A stretch of 64,000 bases of DNA from Asterochloris sp. CNOR1 (lineage: Eukaryota > Chlorophyta > Trebouxiophyceae > Trebouxiales > Trebouxiaceae). The first letter of the stretch is position 1. Every line of letters begins with the position of its first letter. The stretch spans positions 620,001 to 684,000 of the forward strand of contig OZ017749.1 in the NCBI GenBank assembly GCA_963969365.1, written 5' to 3'. This document shows, piece by piece, positions 1 through 10,021 of this stretch. A program made the translations under genes and the position numbers. A model generated the notes under the pieces. That model saw nothing but the letters and a program-made list of their open reading frames with translations. It searched no databases and had not been told where the DNA came from.

Positions 1-1
1 C

Positions 2-3000
2 ATCATCCCGGGCTTGACAGTGCTCCTGCGCCAAGCTGGCGTGCGATGCCACCCTGCACATCCTTTGCTGGCGCCCTTACGCGCCATCGACCACCTGCGG
101 CAGGTGTTTGTGCAGAACGCCAGCTTGAGACTTCAGTCATATGGGGACCAGTGGCTCTGCATCATCCCGCCAGCAGCCAGTCGCCTTCTGCAGAGCGCTG
201 TAGGCAAGCAGCTGCGGCAAGAGACATGGGACAAACACATTGCCGCTGAGAGGATTCTCAAAGACAAAAATGAGTTTTTCACCAACCCAATGGTGAGCGC
301 TGTGGCCTTGAGGTGTCCAGATCTAGATCAACCATGCTCTGACCCTTTCCCCTGCCATGTCGCAGGCTTTCTTCAAGACGCTGAGTGGAAATGAGGCCAC
401 GCCTATGCCAGTTGCCCCTGTGGTGATGCCGCCCCAGGTGCCTCTTTCCAGTGTTCAGCCTCCAGCATCCGCCAACCCCATGCCGTGGGTGCCTCTGGCT
501 TCAAAGGCCAGCTATGGTGTTACTCTGCCGCCTCAGGCCCTCAGTGCGCTGAGCCCCGGGGATGAGAGGGACTCCTTGTTGGTCGAGAAACAGGTATGCA
601 GTCAATTGCCTTTCAGCTTGAGCGCCTGTGTACTGGTCAGACCTTGTCGCCTTGTGAACTGCAGGTGTGGAAGCTCTCAGAGTTCCAGACAGTCCCAGAA
701 GCATTTGAGGCGTTCTCCAAGATCTCAGCGGTGCCTTCAGACCTCCGCAGGTGGCATGGCAGCAAGAAAGAAGCAAGGGCCAGCAGCATGGCCTTCTCAA
801 GATTCAAAAATGGCATTGCTGCTGAGGTCAGGAACCGCATGGTGGCCTTGGGAAGCACCATGGCTGCTGTGGTCGGGGCTTTAGAAATGGAACGTGAGTG
901 AATTTCCGCCACCAGGACAGTCAGCTCACTGCAGCAGCTATGCAGCAGGTACAGCAGTGATTCCAAGCTGCTTGGCAAGCGTAAGCAGAGCAGCTGAGCA
1001 AGCCTTTGATTGTTTGCTGATCTAAATCGAAATTCCTACCGCCAACTACCTGCACAGGTATATTTCTCTGCTGAAAGTCGTATCTTACTGAGCGGAGTAA
1101 CATTTCACACAGAAGGCCTAATTTCACTCCACAAAATCAGATCTCATGCAAGGGGGCAAGCCTGCAGGCTTGCACCCCCAACAGACTACACTTGAAACAC
1201 TCTTGGTCTACATGAACTGAAGATCTGCATGTCTGCGTAACCCTTTTCTCTGGGCCAATCAACTGCTTTTGGCTTGCCACTGCACAGCAAAGGTTCCAAT
1301 ACACTTGAACTACACTTGAAGGTATTACTCAGAGGGAGCTGGCCTGACCAACACATGTGGTGGCTTTTTGGACCTGGCAGCATCTACACTTGAATCCCTG
1401 GTGGCACAAGAGGACCTCCTGGGCCCTTGAAAAGGGCTGCACTTGCGCAATCTGTGCATCTGTCACAAAGTCATACGGTGTGGTACGTGGACGCACCTTC
1501 CACACCTGTGCTGTGGCATGGTGATTCAGACAAGTGCATGATCTTGTAAACAAGCTTGCATCATCTGGCCTTCATCACATCGGCAATAACTGCTGCTTCC
1601 AGATTGTAACTGACACATGCCCTTGCCGGCGCACGACCAGACGTCCATCCAGGAGGTGGGTAGTCCTTGAACAGATCGATGAATGCCTCCTCGTAGAGCT
1701 GCTTCAACTTGGGAACTGTGAGCATCCTGTTAGACTGCAACTTCCTGATTGGCTCAAGGAGCCTGAGTCTGTAAAAATCAGGAGGGTGTCCCTCCAGAAA
1801 GTTGTGCCTGACCACCACCTCCTCCCTTAGGCTTAGCCCGTCTGGCCCCTGCATTGACTTCATGGTGCGCTTCCGCTTGCTGGTTTGCTCCTGTTTGGGT
1901 AGGGCCTTGAACTCCTCCTCATCATAGGCAGGGTTGGGGACGAAGTCACCCTCCACGCGCTTGGGCACAGTACTGAAGAAGCCCGGTACCTTCGGCAAGG
2001 TACATATGGTGCAACCCACACTCTTTGCGGCGGCTTCCAGCAGACGCTGGAAATCCTCATAGTTTTTGCACTGCAACTCTGGAGTCCCTGCCCTGATGGC
2101 CGCTATTGCCACTTGCACTGGCCCCTGTCGTCCAGCACTATTCCTGGCACCTCCATGTGAAATTTCCCAATCTCCACCACACATGAACTCCACTGTCCTG
2201 TGCTCAGGATGCTTTGGGCGGTGATTCTCATGGTCGTTGTTGTTCACGTACAGCGACCTGTAGTCGCCAAGCCCCTTCAGGCCGTGAGCTGGTCCAGCAT
2301 CTGCTTTCAACTCATTGAACAACTTCACTTCCACAGAGTCAGTCTGTGTGCCAAAGGTGAGTGCCATGGAGGCAGCGATACTGGCTTTGACAGCGCTCTT
2401 GGTCTTAGGAGCCTCAGACATCACAAGGAAATGTACATGGTGGTTGCCGGACTTGTGGTGAAGAGTGCCTGAGTACTTTCTTGATGTTGTGTCCAAAGAC
2501 ATCCTTCAGAGCCGCCATGCTCTGCCGCGAGACCTGAGGCAGCTGGTCTTATTGGTGGTGATGTGGTTGACAACAATCTCAAAGTTGTGCTCTTGCCTCT
2601 TGCCACTGCCTGGCTCAAACTTCATTCTAGCCTGCTTACCTATGGTGAGACTGAAAAGCATCAAGTAGGCACACAGTCCTAAGCTCTTTGACTTTTCATT
2701 TGAAACCTCAAACTTTCATCAAGAAGTATTCCGGTGGGCATGAGCACGATGAATAGGCTCTGTGGCGGAGCAGGCCTTGAAGTATCAAGCCATGTTGCAG
2801 GGCGTCACATGGCTTACTATAGGTCGGGAGGCAAAATCAGGCACAATCACACAAATTGCCAGTGTGCGGCCAGGGTTTTGCGTAAGCGTGCTGGGGTAAG
2901 CTGCACGCATTTCATCACAAGAAAGCAACTGCAACCCATCAGTGCGGGCATGAAGGACAGCTGTCCCATGTACCTGACTGCCTGCTGCTTAGCTGTGCTC

Positions 3001-6000
3001 TTTCATGTCGTTGGCTACTACTCCTGGCTTATGAGAGCCTGACCACCCTCTGTCTCATTGCCTGCAGCCCACATCAACATGGCAGGGCCATCTAGGTTGG
3101 ATCGGCTCCAGGAGCAGCTGGACCATTTCAACAGCCTGGCAGGGGAAGAGCTCCGCAAAGGGGAAGCATGCAATGACACCCGGCTGGCGCAGTACGAGAA
3201 ACGGGTGGAGAGTGTGCTTGCGCAGATGAATCAGGCATCAGGTGAGGCTCATGAGAGCTGTGCTGTGTTGTCAAGCACCGCTTGCATCAGCTTCAGGCTG
3301 AACAATTTCATCAGCATGTATATTCATGATCTTCATGGAAGCCTTAAGCCACAGTACAGGTTTGAAGGTGCTGTGGTCCACCTGCTCAGGCATGGCTGTT
3401 TGCACTGCTTTGTGAGTGCAAAGACTCGCAGTTGCTGGGCTGGGGGTGGCGGTTTTTAGGGGTACTATGCTGGGCAGTGCCTGAATGACACATCAGGTCT
3501 GGGCCTGCAAGGGCTGACAGTGTCCAAGCGAGGAGGAGGTGCGATCCTGCTTCAGGTACAGCCACCTGCAGCGCCCACAAGGTGCACGAATCCCACTTTT
3601 GCGCTCTGCCCGGCACTCTGGCTGTATATGCTGCAGGTCCCGCACAGATCTATCCGGGGATCATGCAGTGTTGTGTGGAGTCTGTCTGCATGGTGACTGT
3701 TGCAAGCACATTGCATGCCTGACTTGCAGGCAGCACGGCCAGCTCTGCAGCCAACACGGCAGCGCTTGAGAAGCTCAACCCGACATTCGTAAAATTGACG
3801 CCGACATTGGACCAGCTGGTGGTAACCTTGTTGCCAAAGCCAGAAGCACGCAAACGGTTCCTCTCTGTCGCACCCAGCTCAGCAACCTCAGGCAGTGGGG
3901 GGCAGGCTCGGCAAATTCAGCGCCGACTGGGATGCCAGTTTGTCTCCAACGGCATGGGGCCGGACACCAGAGGCGATCTGCCAGACGTTCCTGAGTTTGA
4001 ATGGGCAGCCTTCAGGGCAGAAGATCATGCAGCTCTCCAAGCCTGCAAGCATCTGCAGGTGCACTTTGCCCCAGAGAAGTGCACTGTCATCGCAGTGCAG
4101 CGTGTACCTTGGTTGGAGGCGGAGTGGGATTTCCCAGACGCCCACCTGCACATCAAACAGGGCAAAACTGACTACCTCTTCATCTGGAAGGGGCAAGGTG
4201 GGGAATTGCAGGCTGAAGTCTTGCTTTGTACAGATGAACTGCAAACACCAGCCATGGTGGGTGCGCACAAGCTCGCAAGTCCACATCACACCCAACATGC
4301 TGGCAGCACAGCTGCTGTGTCACTGACCAAGTTGTCAGCATCCTCACAGTTTTGGCCTTAAGATACTGCGCCTGATTATGTACATGCAGATGTATATCAT
4401 ATGTTGGGGCCTGAGCCTGGGTGGAAATGTTTCTTTGCAGGTGCTGAGCAGCTGCTTGAGGACATCCAGCAAAGCCAGGCACAGCTTGAGCTGTGGCAGG
4501 AGGAGAAGACAGATGCAGTGTTGGCAAAGGAGCAGCTGGAGAGTGTCCTACAGGAAGAGTTTGGAATGACCAGGAAGCGCAGTAGGCCCAGTCACAACGA
4601 CCAGCAGGCCAGGGAACAGCAGCTGGAGCACGAGCTGCAGGCAAGTTTGCATGCAGTGCAACCTGCTGCGCATGGCAGGCCTCTGGAAGGCTGGAAGGAT
4701 TCGTTCTGAACTGATCACAGCAAGGAGCAGTCCAGACATGTCTGGTATCATGAATGCAGCTTGTGGCATGAAAGGCCCGACATCAGCAGCAACTGGCCGT
4801 GTGGTGTGGTACTGAATAAGTCTATCTCCCCAACTGGCCTGCACCCCTGTGCTGCAGGAGAAAAAACAGCTCATCTCACAACTTGCGGCAGACATAAAGG
4901 ATACGTCGAGCCGCCTGACAAGTTGTGTGGGGCAGCTGATGCTGCATTCTGTGGGCTTCTATGAGGCCAAGATGCCCAGAAACTTGTCAAGCGGCAGGAG
5001 CAAGCATAGGTGAGCCTAATGAGAGGCGCTGGCAAGTGTGCACATTGTTGTTGACAGCATCCAAGGCACCTGCAACTTTCTGCAGTGCCTAATGATGCAG
5101 CACTCTTTTTGCAGTCATGTTATGTCATTGCTGTGATTTCACACAGCCTGCTGCACTGTATAGGTGACCCCAATGTCAGGGGAATGTTCGTCATTTTGCC
5201 GGTGCAGGATTCAGACAGAGCTCTGCTGGATAGTTCTCAATACCAAGCAACACAATGCTGCTTCAGAGCACCCTGGAGCTGCAGCAGTGCTTGGGGATTT
5301 CAACCGCCATGACATCTACTGCCAACCTGACCACGATGTGGGAGATCTCTCAGAGCCTCTGTGCATTGAGATCCTTAGCTCCCTCCCTTCAGAGAGAGGG
5401 CGCGCAGCAGCTGCCCGTCATATCCAGCAGCTGTTGCAGTTATCAGTGGACAAGCTAGAGGCGCAGCAGGACTGGATATTTGAGGGTGCGTTGCAGCTTC
5501 ACCTTGCTAAATCCCAAGCTCGTCAGTTGTGACAAGAGCACTGACTTGGGCATGTGCTCCCAGGCCGCCTGTGTGGCACCCTGCATTGGTATGCAGACCA
5601 GGGGAACTACTCAGTAGTTGTCTTCTGAGCATGAAAGCAACTCTGCTGTTTTCATGGCAGCGAAACTTTTGACATTGAGGTCTGGATGCCAGCGTGACAT
5701 GATGCAAGTAAAAGGTGTGGACTTTGGAGCATTCTGTATTGTCAGCCTGCTGTTCGAGCATGGTGATCACGTTGGACATCAGAGCCCCACCAGATTTTTG
5801 GCCAATGCCAGTTCTGCTGACAGTTGCTGCAAGCATGCCTCAAAAAGCCAACTGAAGCGCCTACCAGCACGCATTTTCTAAGCGGTCCCTGTTGCTCTGC
5901 AGCATGTCCAAGCGGTGCAAGCACCCCACAGGAAGCGCAGCTGTTAGCAAGGGACGTGCCGGGCCCCAGCGGTGGGGAGGCAACTGTGCAAGGCATTGGC

Positions 6001-6207
6001 GAACGGTCTCCACGTCCATCCAGCCCTCAGACAGCACCCGTGACTGATCGTGAGCTGCACTGCTCGGCAGAGATTGCAGCAGCGCTGCAGGATCACCTGT
6101 CAAAGCCCCATGTCTATGAGGCACTGGGGCACACTGCCCCGCCCAGCATCCCAGTCAGTGCTGTGGAGGATTGGCTGAGCTCAGCGTGGATAGTAGCCAG
6201 AAGCTGA
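2..6207 (+). CDS. Unrecognised multi-exon protein with coiled-coil segments (5' partial)
   Basis: Proposed exons are <2-292, 366-593, 665-893, 3068-3241, 3730-4197, 4441-4640, 4858-5009, 5208-5485 and 5903-6207. All junctions are GT-AG except a GC donor (gcaagt) after 4640, and every phase matches, which is the main support. The 5' end lies outside the window. I recognise no domain with confidence. The exon at 665-893 (around KLSEFQTVPEAFEAFSK) vaguely recalls the GCR1_C-type DNA-binding domain found in some Crypton elements. The exons at 3068-3241 and 4441-5009 are charged, Gln/Glu-rich and probably coiled coil. The exon at 3730-4197 is a globular segment ending near KQGKTDYLFIWKG, which could be a nuclease-like fold, but that is a guess. 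The last exon may instead end at a weak donor (6185) and join 7100-7274. The third intron is 2.2 kb and holds an antisense repeat copy. A transposon-derived or lineage-specific gene family is possible. Confidence 0.5.
1187..1394. repeat. Four dispersed copies of TACACTTGAA
   Basis: The decamer tacacttgaa occurs at 1187, 1300, 1311 and 1385, the middle two being adjacent. It lies in the intron downstream (on the minus strand) of the copy A ORF, so it may belong to the 3' part of the element. Function unknown. Confidence 0.6.
1561..2502 (-). CDS. 313-codon ORF of repeat copy A, unknown protein
   Basis: The longest open frame of copy A. It begins in the conserved stretch KYSGTLHHKSGNHHVHFLVM and runs through an acidic and Lys-rich middle (KQEQTSKRKRTMKSM) to a C-terminus ending AAVIADVMKAR. 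I recognise no family. HHVHF contains a His-hydrophobic-His pattern as in HUH nucleases, but no partner motifs were found, and copy B reads HVPF at this site, so I draw no functional conclusion. The conserved segment starting at 2625 (MKFEPGSGKRQ) is out of frame with it, which suggests a decayed or frameshifted gene. The length of the open frame argues for fairly recent constraint or insertion. Confidence 0.4.
   Translation of the reverse strand: MSLDTTSRKYSGTLHHKSGNHHVHFLVMSEAPKTKSAVKASIAASMALTFGTQTDSVEVKLFNELKADAGPAHGLKGLGDYRSLYVNNNDHENHRPKHPEHRTVEFMCGGDWEISHGGARNSAGRQGPVQVAIAAIRAGTPELQCKNYEDFQRLLEAAAKSVGCTICTLPKVPGFFSTVPKRVEGDFVPNPAYDEEEFKALPKQEQTSKRKRTMKSMQGPDGLSLREEVVVRHNFLEGHPPDFYRLRLLEPIRKLQSNRMLTVPKLKQLYEEAFIDLFKDYPPPGWTSGRAPARACVSYNLEAAVIADVMKAR
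1561..2830 (-). mobile_element. Repeated element copy A, antisense inside an intron
   Basis: Roughly 2000-2830 is similar to 7270-7931, with blocks such as ggcggcttccagcagacgct against gacggcttccagcagatgct and a shared right end (around gtgggcatga...ataggtc). Both copies read on the minus strand: a start codon at 2625, a shared segment FEIVVNHIT, then YSGT..HHK.GN.HV and RSL..NNDH. Copy A keeps a 313-codon open frame (2502-1561), but the segment starting at 2625 lies in another frame, so at least one frame correction or an unseen intron is needed. No terminal repeats or target-site duplication were identified. It sits in an intron (894-3067) of a gene on the opposite strand. Element class unknown. 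Confidence 0.5.
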
Positions 6208-7099
6208 CAGAATTGATTGCTGATGTGCTCCAAGGCATGTGGAGCGCTGTCTTCTGTAATGAATGTCATCCAGTGCACACAGTCGACTGCATTGCTGTCA
6301 TGACAGGAGGCCTATATGCGCATGCTCCACCAGACAACATGTGCTTATGTCTCATCTCAGTAAATTGCGCGATTTGCTGTATCAACACAGCATTGTACTC
6401 AATTAGGTGGTCCTGTAGTACTGGTGTCATGCTGCTGTGCAGTCCTTTGGAACACAGGATTACAAGGGTGGCTACTTGACCGGTCACACGTTGCACTGTA
6501 GCATGGCTGGTCACTGAATGCATGCTACTGGCCCCAGTCTCTAAAGTGTGCACACCATTGGCAGAGGTTGCCACTAGCTGAAGATCATCTGTCACTCCAG
6601 TGTGGGTTCCCTGCCTGCTGGGGGCTGCCAGTATGTGCTTGCTGAAATGCGCAAGTGGTACACGCCTGTGAGAAGTGGCTACAGCCATCTGCAAGTAAGT
6701 CTGAGAATGTCCAAATGAAGTGACAATAATGCATTTCCCAGTGACGCGTGAAGTGATGCTGCTGCAACGTATCAGCTGCTATTGCCTCTAGAAGAACCTC
6801 GATAAACGAGAGAGCACATCAGGCCCCCCTTCAGAAGTCTGCAACCAATGTTGGATACATGTTGCAGGGTGTCACATAGCATGTGATATGGTGACCTAAG
6901 TTTTAGGTCAAAGCCTAGCGCGCCAAGTGCCCTGGATCCGCCTTCATGCAACTGTACCAGGTGCCATCTGTTGAGTACAGCAGCTACGTCCTTCATATCA
7001 TCAGTCTGGGGCTGGCTGGGACTTACATAGCACAACTGCATGGCAGCTGTTCCCCAGACAGCCCCCTTCCCTCAGAGCGGCCATCGATCAAGCCTGCAG
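6208..7099. other. Intergenic or intronic stretch without a clear gene
   Basis: I see no supported coding exon here. A short piece near 6849-6880 (around gttgcagggtgtcaca) resembles the right end of repeat copies A and B, so a third fragment may be present. If 7100-7274 is a true exon, this stretch is an intron. Confidence 0.4.
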
Positions 7100-7274
7100 A
7101 CACTTGTCTGGAGTTGTGGATGATCTCCAGCCAGTGCCGGTCTCTGCCCCTGGTGTGCACAGTGTAGAGGATTTGGGCCAGCAGAATGGAGCACCAGTCC
7201 CAGACGCAGCAGTTGGCTTGGCATCAGCCATGCTTGTCACTTCTGAGATGGAAGCTCGAGTGTCCTTTGTGTAA
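7100..7274 (+). CDS. Possible alternative 3' exon of the unrecognised gene upstream
   Basis: A good acceptor (agcctgcag) precedes a 58-codon open stretch ending in TAA, with a protein-like composition (VVDD, VHSVED, TSEMEARVSFV). Phase 2 fits a GTGGAT donor after 6185 in the last exon of the upstream gene, replacing the short tail and stop at 6207. The stop codon sits at the edge of repeat copy B, so the element may supply it. The donor is weak, so I list the exon separately. Confidence 0.35.
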
Positions 7275-7931
7275 CCCACACTCTCTGCGACGGCTTCCAG
7301 CAGATGCTCAAACTCCTCATACGGCTTGGGGCGGTGAGTCGCATGGTCATTGTTGTTCAGCGACCTGTTGTCGCCAACCCCCTTCAAGCCTTGAGCCGAT
7401 CCAGCCATCTGCTTGCAAATCATTGAACATCTTGACCTCCACCAACCCAGTTTCTGTGCCAAAGGTGGGTGCCATGGTGGGAGCAATACGGGCTGTGACA
7501 GTGCTCTCGATCTTGGGAGCCTCAAGACATCACAAGAAAAAGGAACATGGTCATTGCCCAGTTTGTGGTGAAAGGTGCCTGAGTACTTCGCGTCCATGAA
7601 CATTCTTCAGAGCCGCCACGCTCTGTTGCGAGACCTGAGGCAGCTAGCTGGTCTTCATTGATGGTTATGTGGTTGACAACAATCTCGAAGTTGCGCTCTT
7701 GCCTCCTCCCGCTGCCTGGTTTGGACTTCATCCTAGCCTGCTTTCCTATGGAGTGAGCTTGGAAAGCTCTAGGTAGGCACACAGTCCTAAGCTCAGTGAC
7801 TTTCCACATGAATCAGAATTTAGATCGAGAAGTCTTCGGGTGGGCATGAGGATCATGACTAGGCTCTGCCGCGGAGCAGGCCTCTAAGCTTGACGCTGTG
7901 TTGCAGGGTGTAACTTGGCCTACCATAGGTC
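7270..7931 (-). mobile_element. Repeated element copy B, truncated, abutting IMPACT
   Basis: Similar to copy A over its whole length but with an internal deletion: the protein reads from RSLNNNDHATHRPK directly into YEEFEHLLEAVAESVG, whereas copy A has about 60 extra residues between those blocks. The reading frame is broken several times (start at 7731, later segments in other frames), so this is a dead copy. Similarity ends at ataggtc, three bases before the ATG of the IMPACT homologue. The 5' end of the element therefore forms the immediate upstream flank of that gene, read in the opposite direction. Confidence 0.5.
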
Positions 7932-7934
7932 ACC

Positions 7935-9608
7935 ATGGACCAGATCGAGGAGGAACTAGCTACTCTCCTTGCCATCTATGGCGAGGATTGCTTGGTGAAG
8001 CCGGAGGAGAGGTCTGTCGAGGTAAGCTCACTAGCCAAGGTGACTGAAGATGCAGGCCTTGAAGACTTCAACGCTGCAGCAGCACACTGGAGTGCAGGCC
8101 AAGGACTGTATCTGGACCACAGGCGGGTTGCATCAAGAGTAGAGTGCTCAAATGATGTCTCACTGGGTCTCAGAGCCAGATGACGCTGCTGGTTGCACTC
8201 AGCGCAGGCAATGCATGTCAGTGTCAAGCATCGATGCCATCAACGCAGGAGCTGGTGGCTGCTGTGTGGATAGCAGCAGTACATCGGTACCTTACCAATC
8301 TGCTGTGTGCATGCTGCAGGGAGCTTCACTTCTGCTTGATCAGTCCAGCCTTGCTCCTTGCAGGTCTACATCCCCAACAGAGCTGCTCAAGCACCTCTGA
8401 GGCTCCAAGTGTTCCTCCCTATCAACTATCCTGGCAGGGCGGCCCCCGTCGCAGAGCTCACTGGACAGAGATTGCTGGACGGGGAGCGCTCAAATGTCCT
8501 GCAGCACCTGCAGCAATTGTTCACACCAGGAGAAGTGGTCCTGTTCTCTTGGGTTGAGTGGCTGCGTGAGCAGGAGCACCTCTGGCACGATGAGGAGAGC
8601 AAGCAGCAACAGCAGGCAGAGGAAGAGGAGCCAACAGCAGGCCAGGCAGAGCCTTTGGCAGAGGTGTGCATCCTGCCATCTTCAGGGGTGTGGGCTGCAA
8701 TGTCTGGTGATCCCACTACCTTTGCACAACTTCATAGCTTCCTGTTGGCTCAGGCAGCTTCCGCGTGCTGCAGGCTGTTGGTGGCACTCAGCTCGGGCCA
8801 AGTAGCGCAGGCATGTCTGAAGCAGACATCGTGCATGGGGAGGCGTTCACAGAGCGGAAGTCCACCTTTCAGGTGAGCTGCCGCCTGTGACACTCTGGTA
8901 CATTGACAGCAGTAGGTCCACACAGCGCCTGTCAGCACTCTTGCCAGGCGCCTCCAGGCCCCTCAAGTTGGCAAGCCAACGGCAGGCACCCATGGGCCCA
9001 TTCACAGCAGATGACGTCTCAACCTGCTTGCAGGCTCATCTGGCTCAGGTGACCTCGGTGAAGCAGGTGGAGGCAGTGATGGCTCTGCTGAAGCAGAATA
9101 GTAAGATTGCACGAGCCACACACAACATTCTGGCATATCGCATCAAGCTGCCCAGCTTAGGCAGCTGGATCTCTGATGCGGACGATGATGGAGAGGCACA
9201 GGTGACTGTGCTGCCCCTGCTCTTGCCTCAGACTTGCTGCTGGCACTCTTCTTCGAGCAGCTTGGCGGCCTTCATCTATTTGTCAAGTTTCTTTGGCTTG
9301 CAGGCAGGAGGGAGGCTGCTGCATCTGCTGCAAGTCGTCAATGCTTCTGATGTCATGGTGGTGGTCAGCAGATGGTATGGTAAGACTGTGGCACAGTCAC
9401 TGTGCCCTTTATGAGCGCCATGCAGGGCATCTGCCATGTGAGCGATTGTACCCAGCCACTGACATGCACTGCAGGGGGAGTGCTGCTGGGGCCAGCCCGC
9501 TTCCAGCACATCAACAATGCAGCACGAGATCTCCTGGACAAATGTGGGCATGTTCACACAGGCCCCGCAAGCGGCAAAGCGAAGGGCACGAATGAGGACC
9601 AACCCTGA
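7935..9608 (+). CDS. IMPACT: IMPACT/YIH1-like protein (RWD plus UPF0029 domains)
   Basis: Exons 7935-8021, 8364-8706, 8811-8872, 9034-9201, 9304-9379 and 9475-9608 splice in frame to about 280 aa, near the usual family length. An N-terminal RWD domain (MDQIEEELATLLAIYGED, then VYIPN and FLPINYPG) is followed by a charged Gln/Glu linker and a C-terminal UPF0029 domain: GEAFTERKSTFQ, KIARATHNILAYRI, DDGEAQAGGRLLHLL, VVVSRWYGG and GPARFQHINNAARDLL. In yeast and animals these proteins bind GCN1 and keep it from activating the eIF2-alpha kinase GCN2, so a role in translational control is expected by homology. The donor after exon 2 was chosen because phase 1 at 8706 is the one that restores the frame. 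The start codon lies three bases after the end of repeat copy B. Confidence 0.92.
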
Positions 9609-10021
9609 AGACTGTCAGCATGAATGAATGATTCGGAAATGCATCAGTGACCCAAACAACCTCCACGGTCCCTGGACCGGGCGGCTGCTTGAAATCAACA
9701 AAGTTGTGCTTCTCTTTTAGATTGGTAAACTTACATTTAACTTCCAGGCTTTCCGTACAACCCTGGAGCCGCTGTAGCAACACTTTGGGGAATGTGTCCT
9801 TGTCTGGTTCGGTACTTGCTGTCTCTTTGACTGCCACGAACTGAGAGATTCATCTACAGGACAGTATGCTGCCCTGAATGCATCTGCCCATTTTCCACCC
9901 TCGTGTCCATGACTGGCACCAAGCTCGCCAGGCAGCGGGCTTTGCAGCCCTCAGTGCAGGTGAGCCCAGCAGGCACTCATGGTCACCCTCAGGCCTAATC
10001 TGTGTTCACCATCCAGCCAGC
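9609..10021. other. Intergenic region between IMPACT and RSH1
   Basis: About 410 bp between two genes on the same strand. It should hold the 3' flank of IMPACT and the promoter of RSH1. An open frame from 9878 runs into the first RSH1 exon, so the true start of RSH1 may lie further upstream. No other coding signal seen. Confidence 0.5.

Noticed and set aside
1-893. First three exons as a separate gene ending at 901
   Set aside because: The stop overlaps a good donor (GTGAGT after 893) and phase 1 matches the acceptor at 3068, so continuation across the element-bearing intron fits better. This is not proven.
2440-2470. HHVHF as an HUH replication-nuclease motif in repeat copy A
   Set aside because: Only one of the expected motifs is visible, copy B reads HVPF at the same site, and the frame around it is broken.
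9511-9837. 108-codon minus-strand frame after IMPACT
   Set aside because: Overlaps the last IMPACT exon on the other strand, with no family match or splice support.
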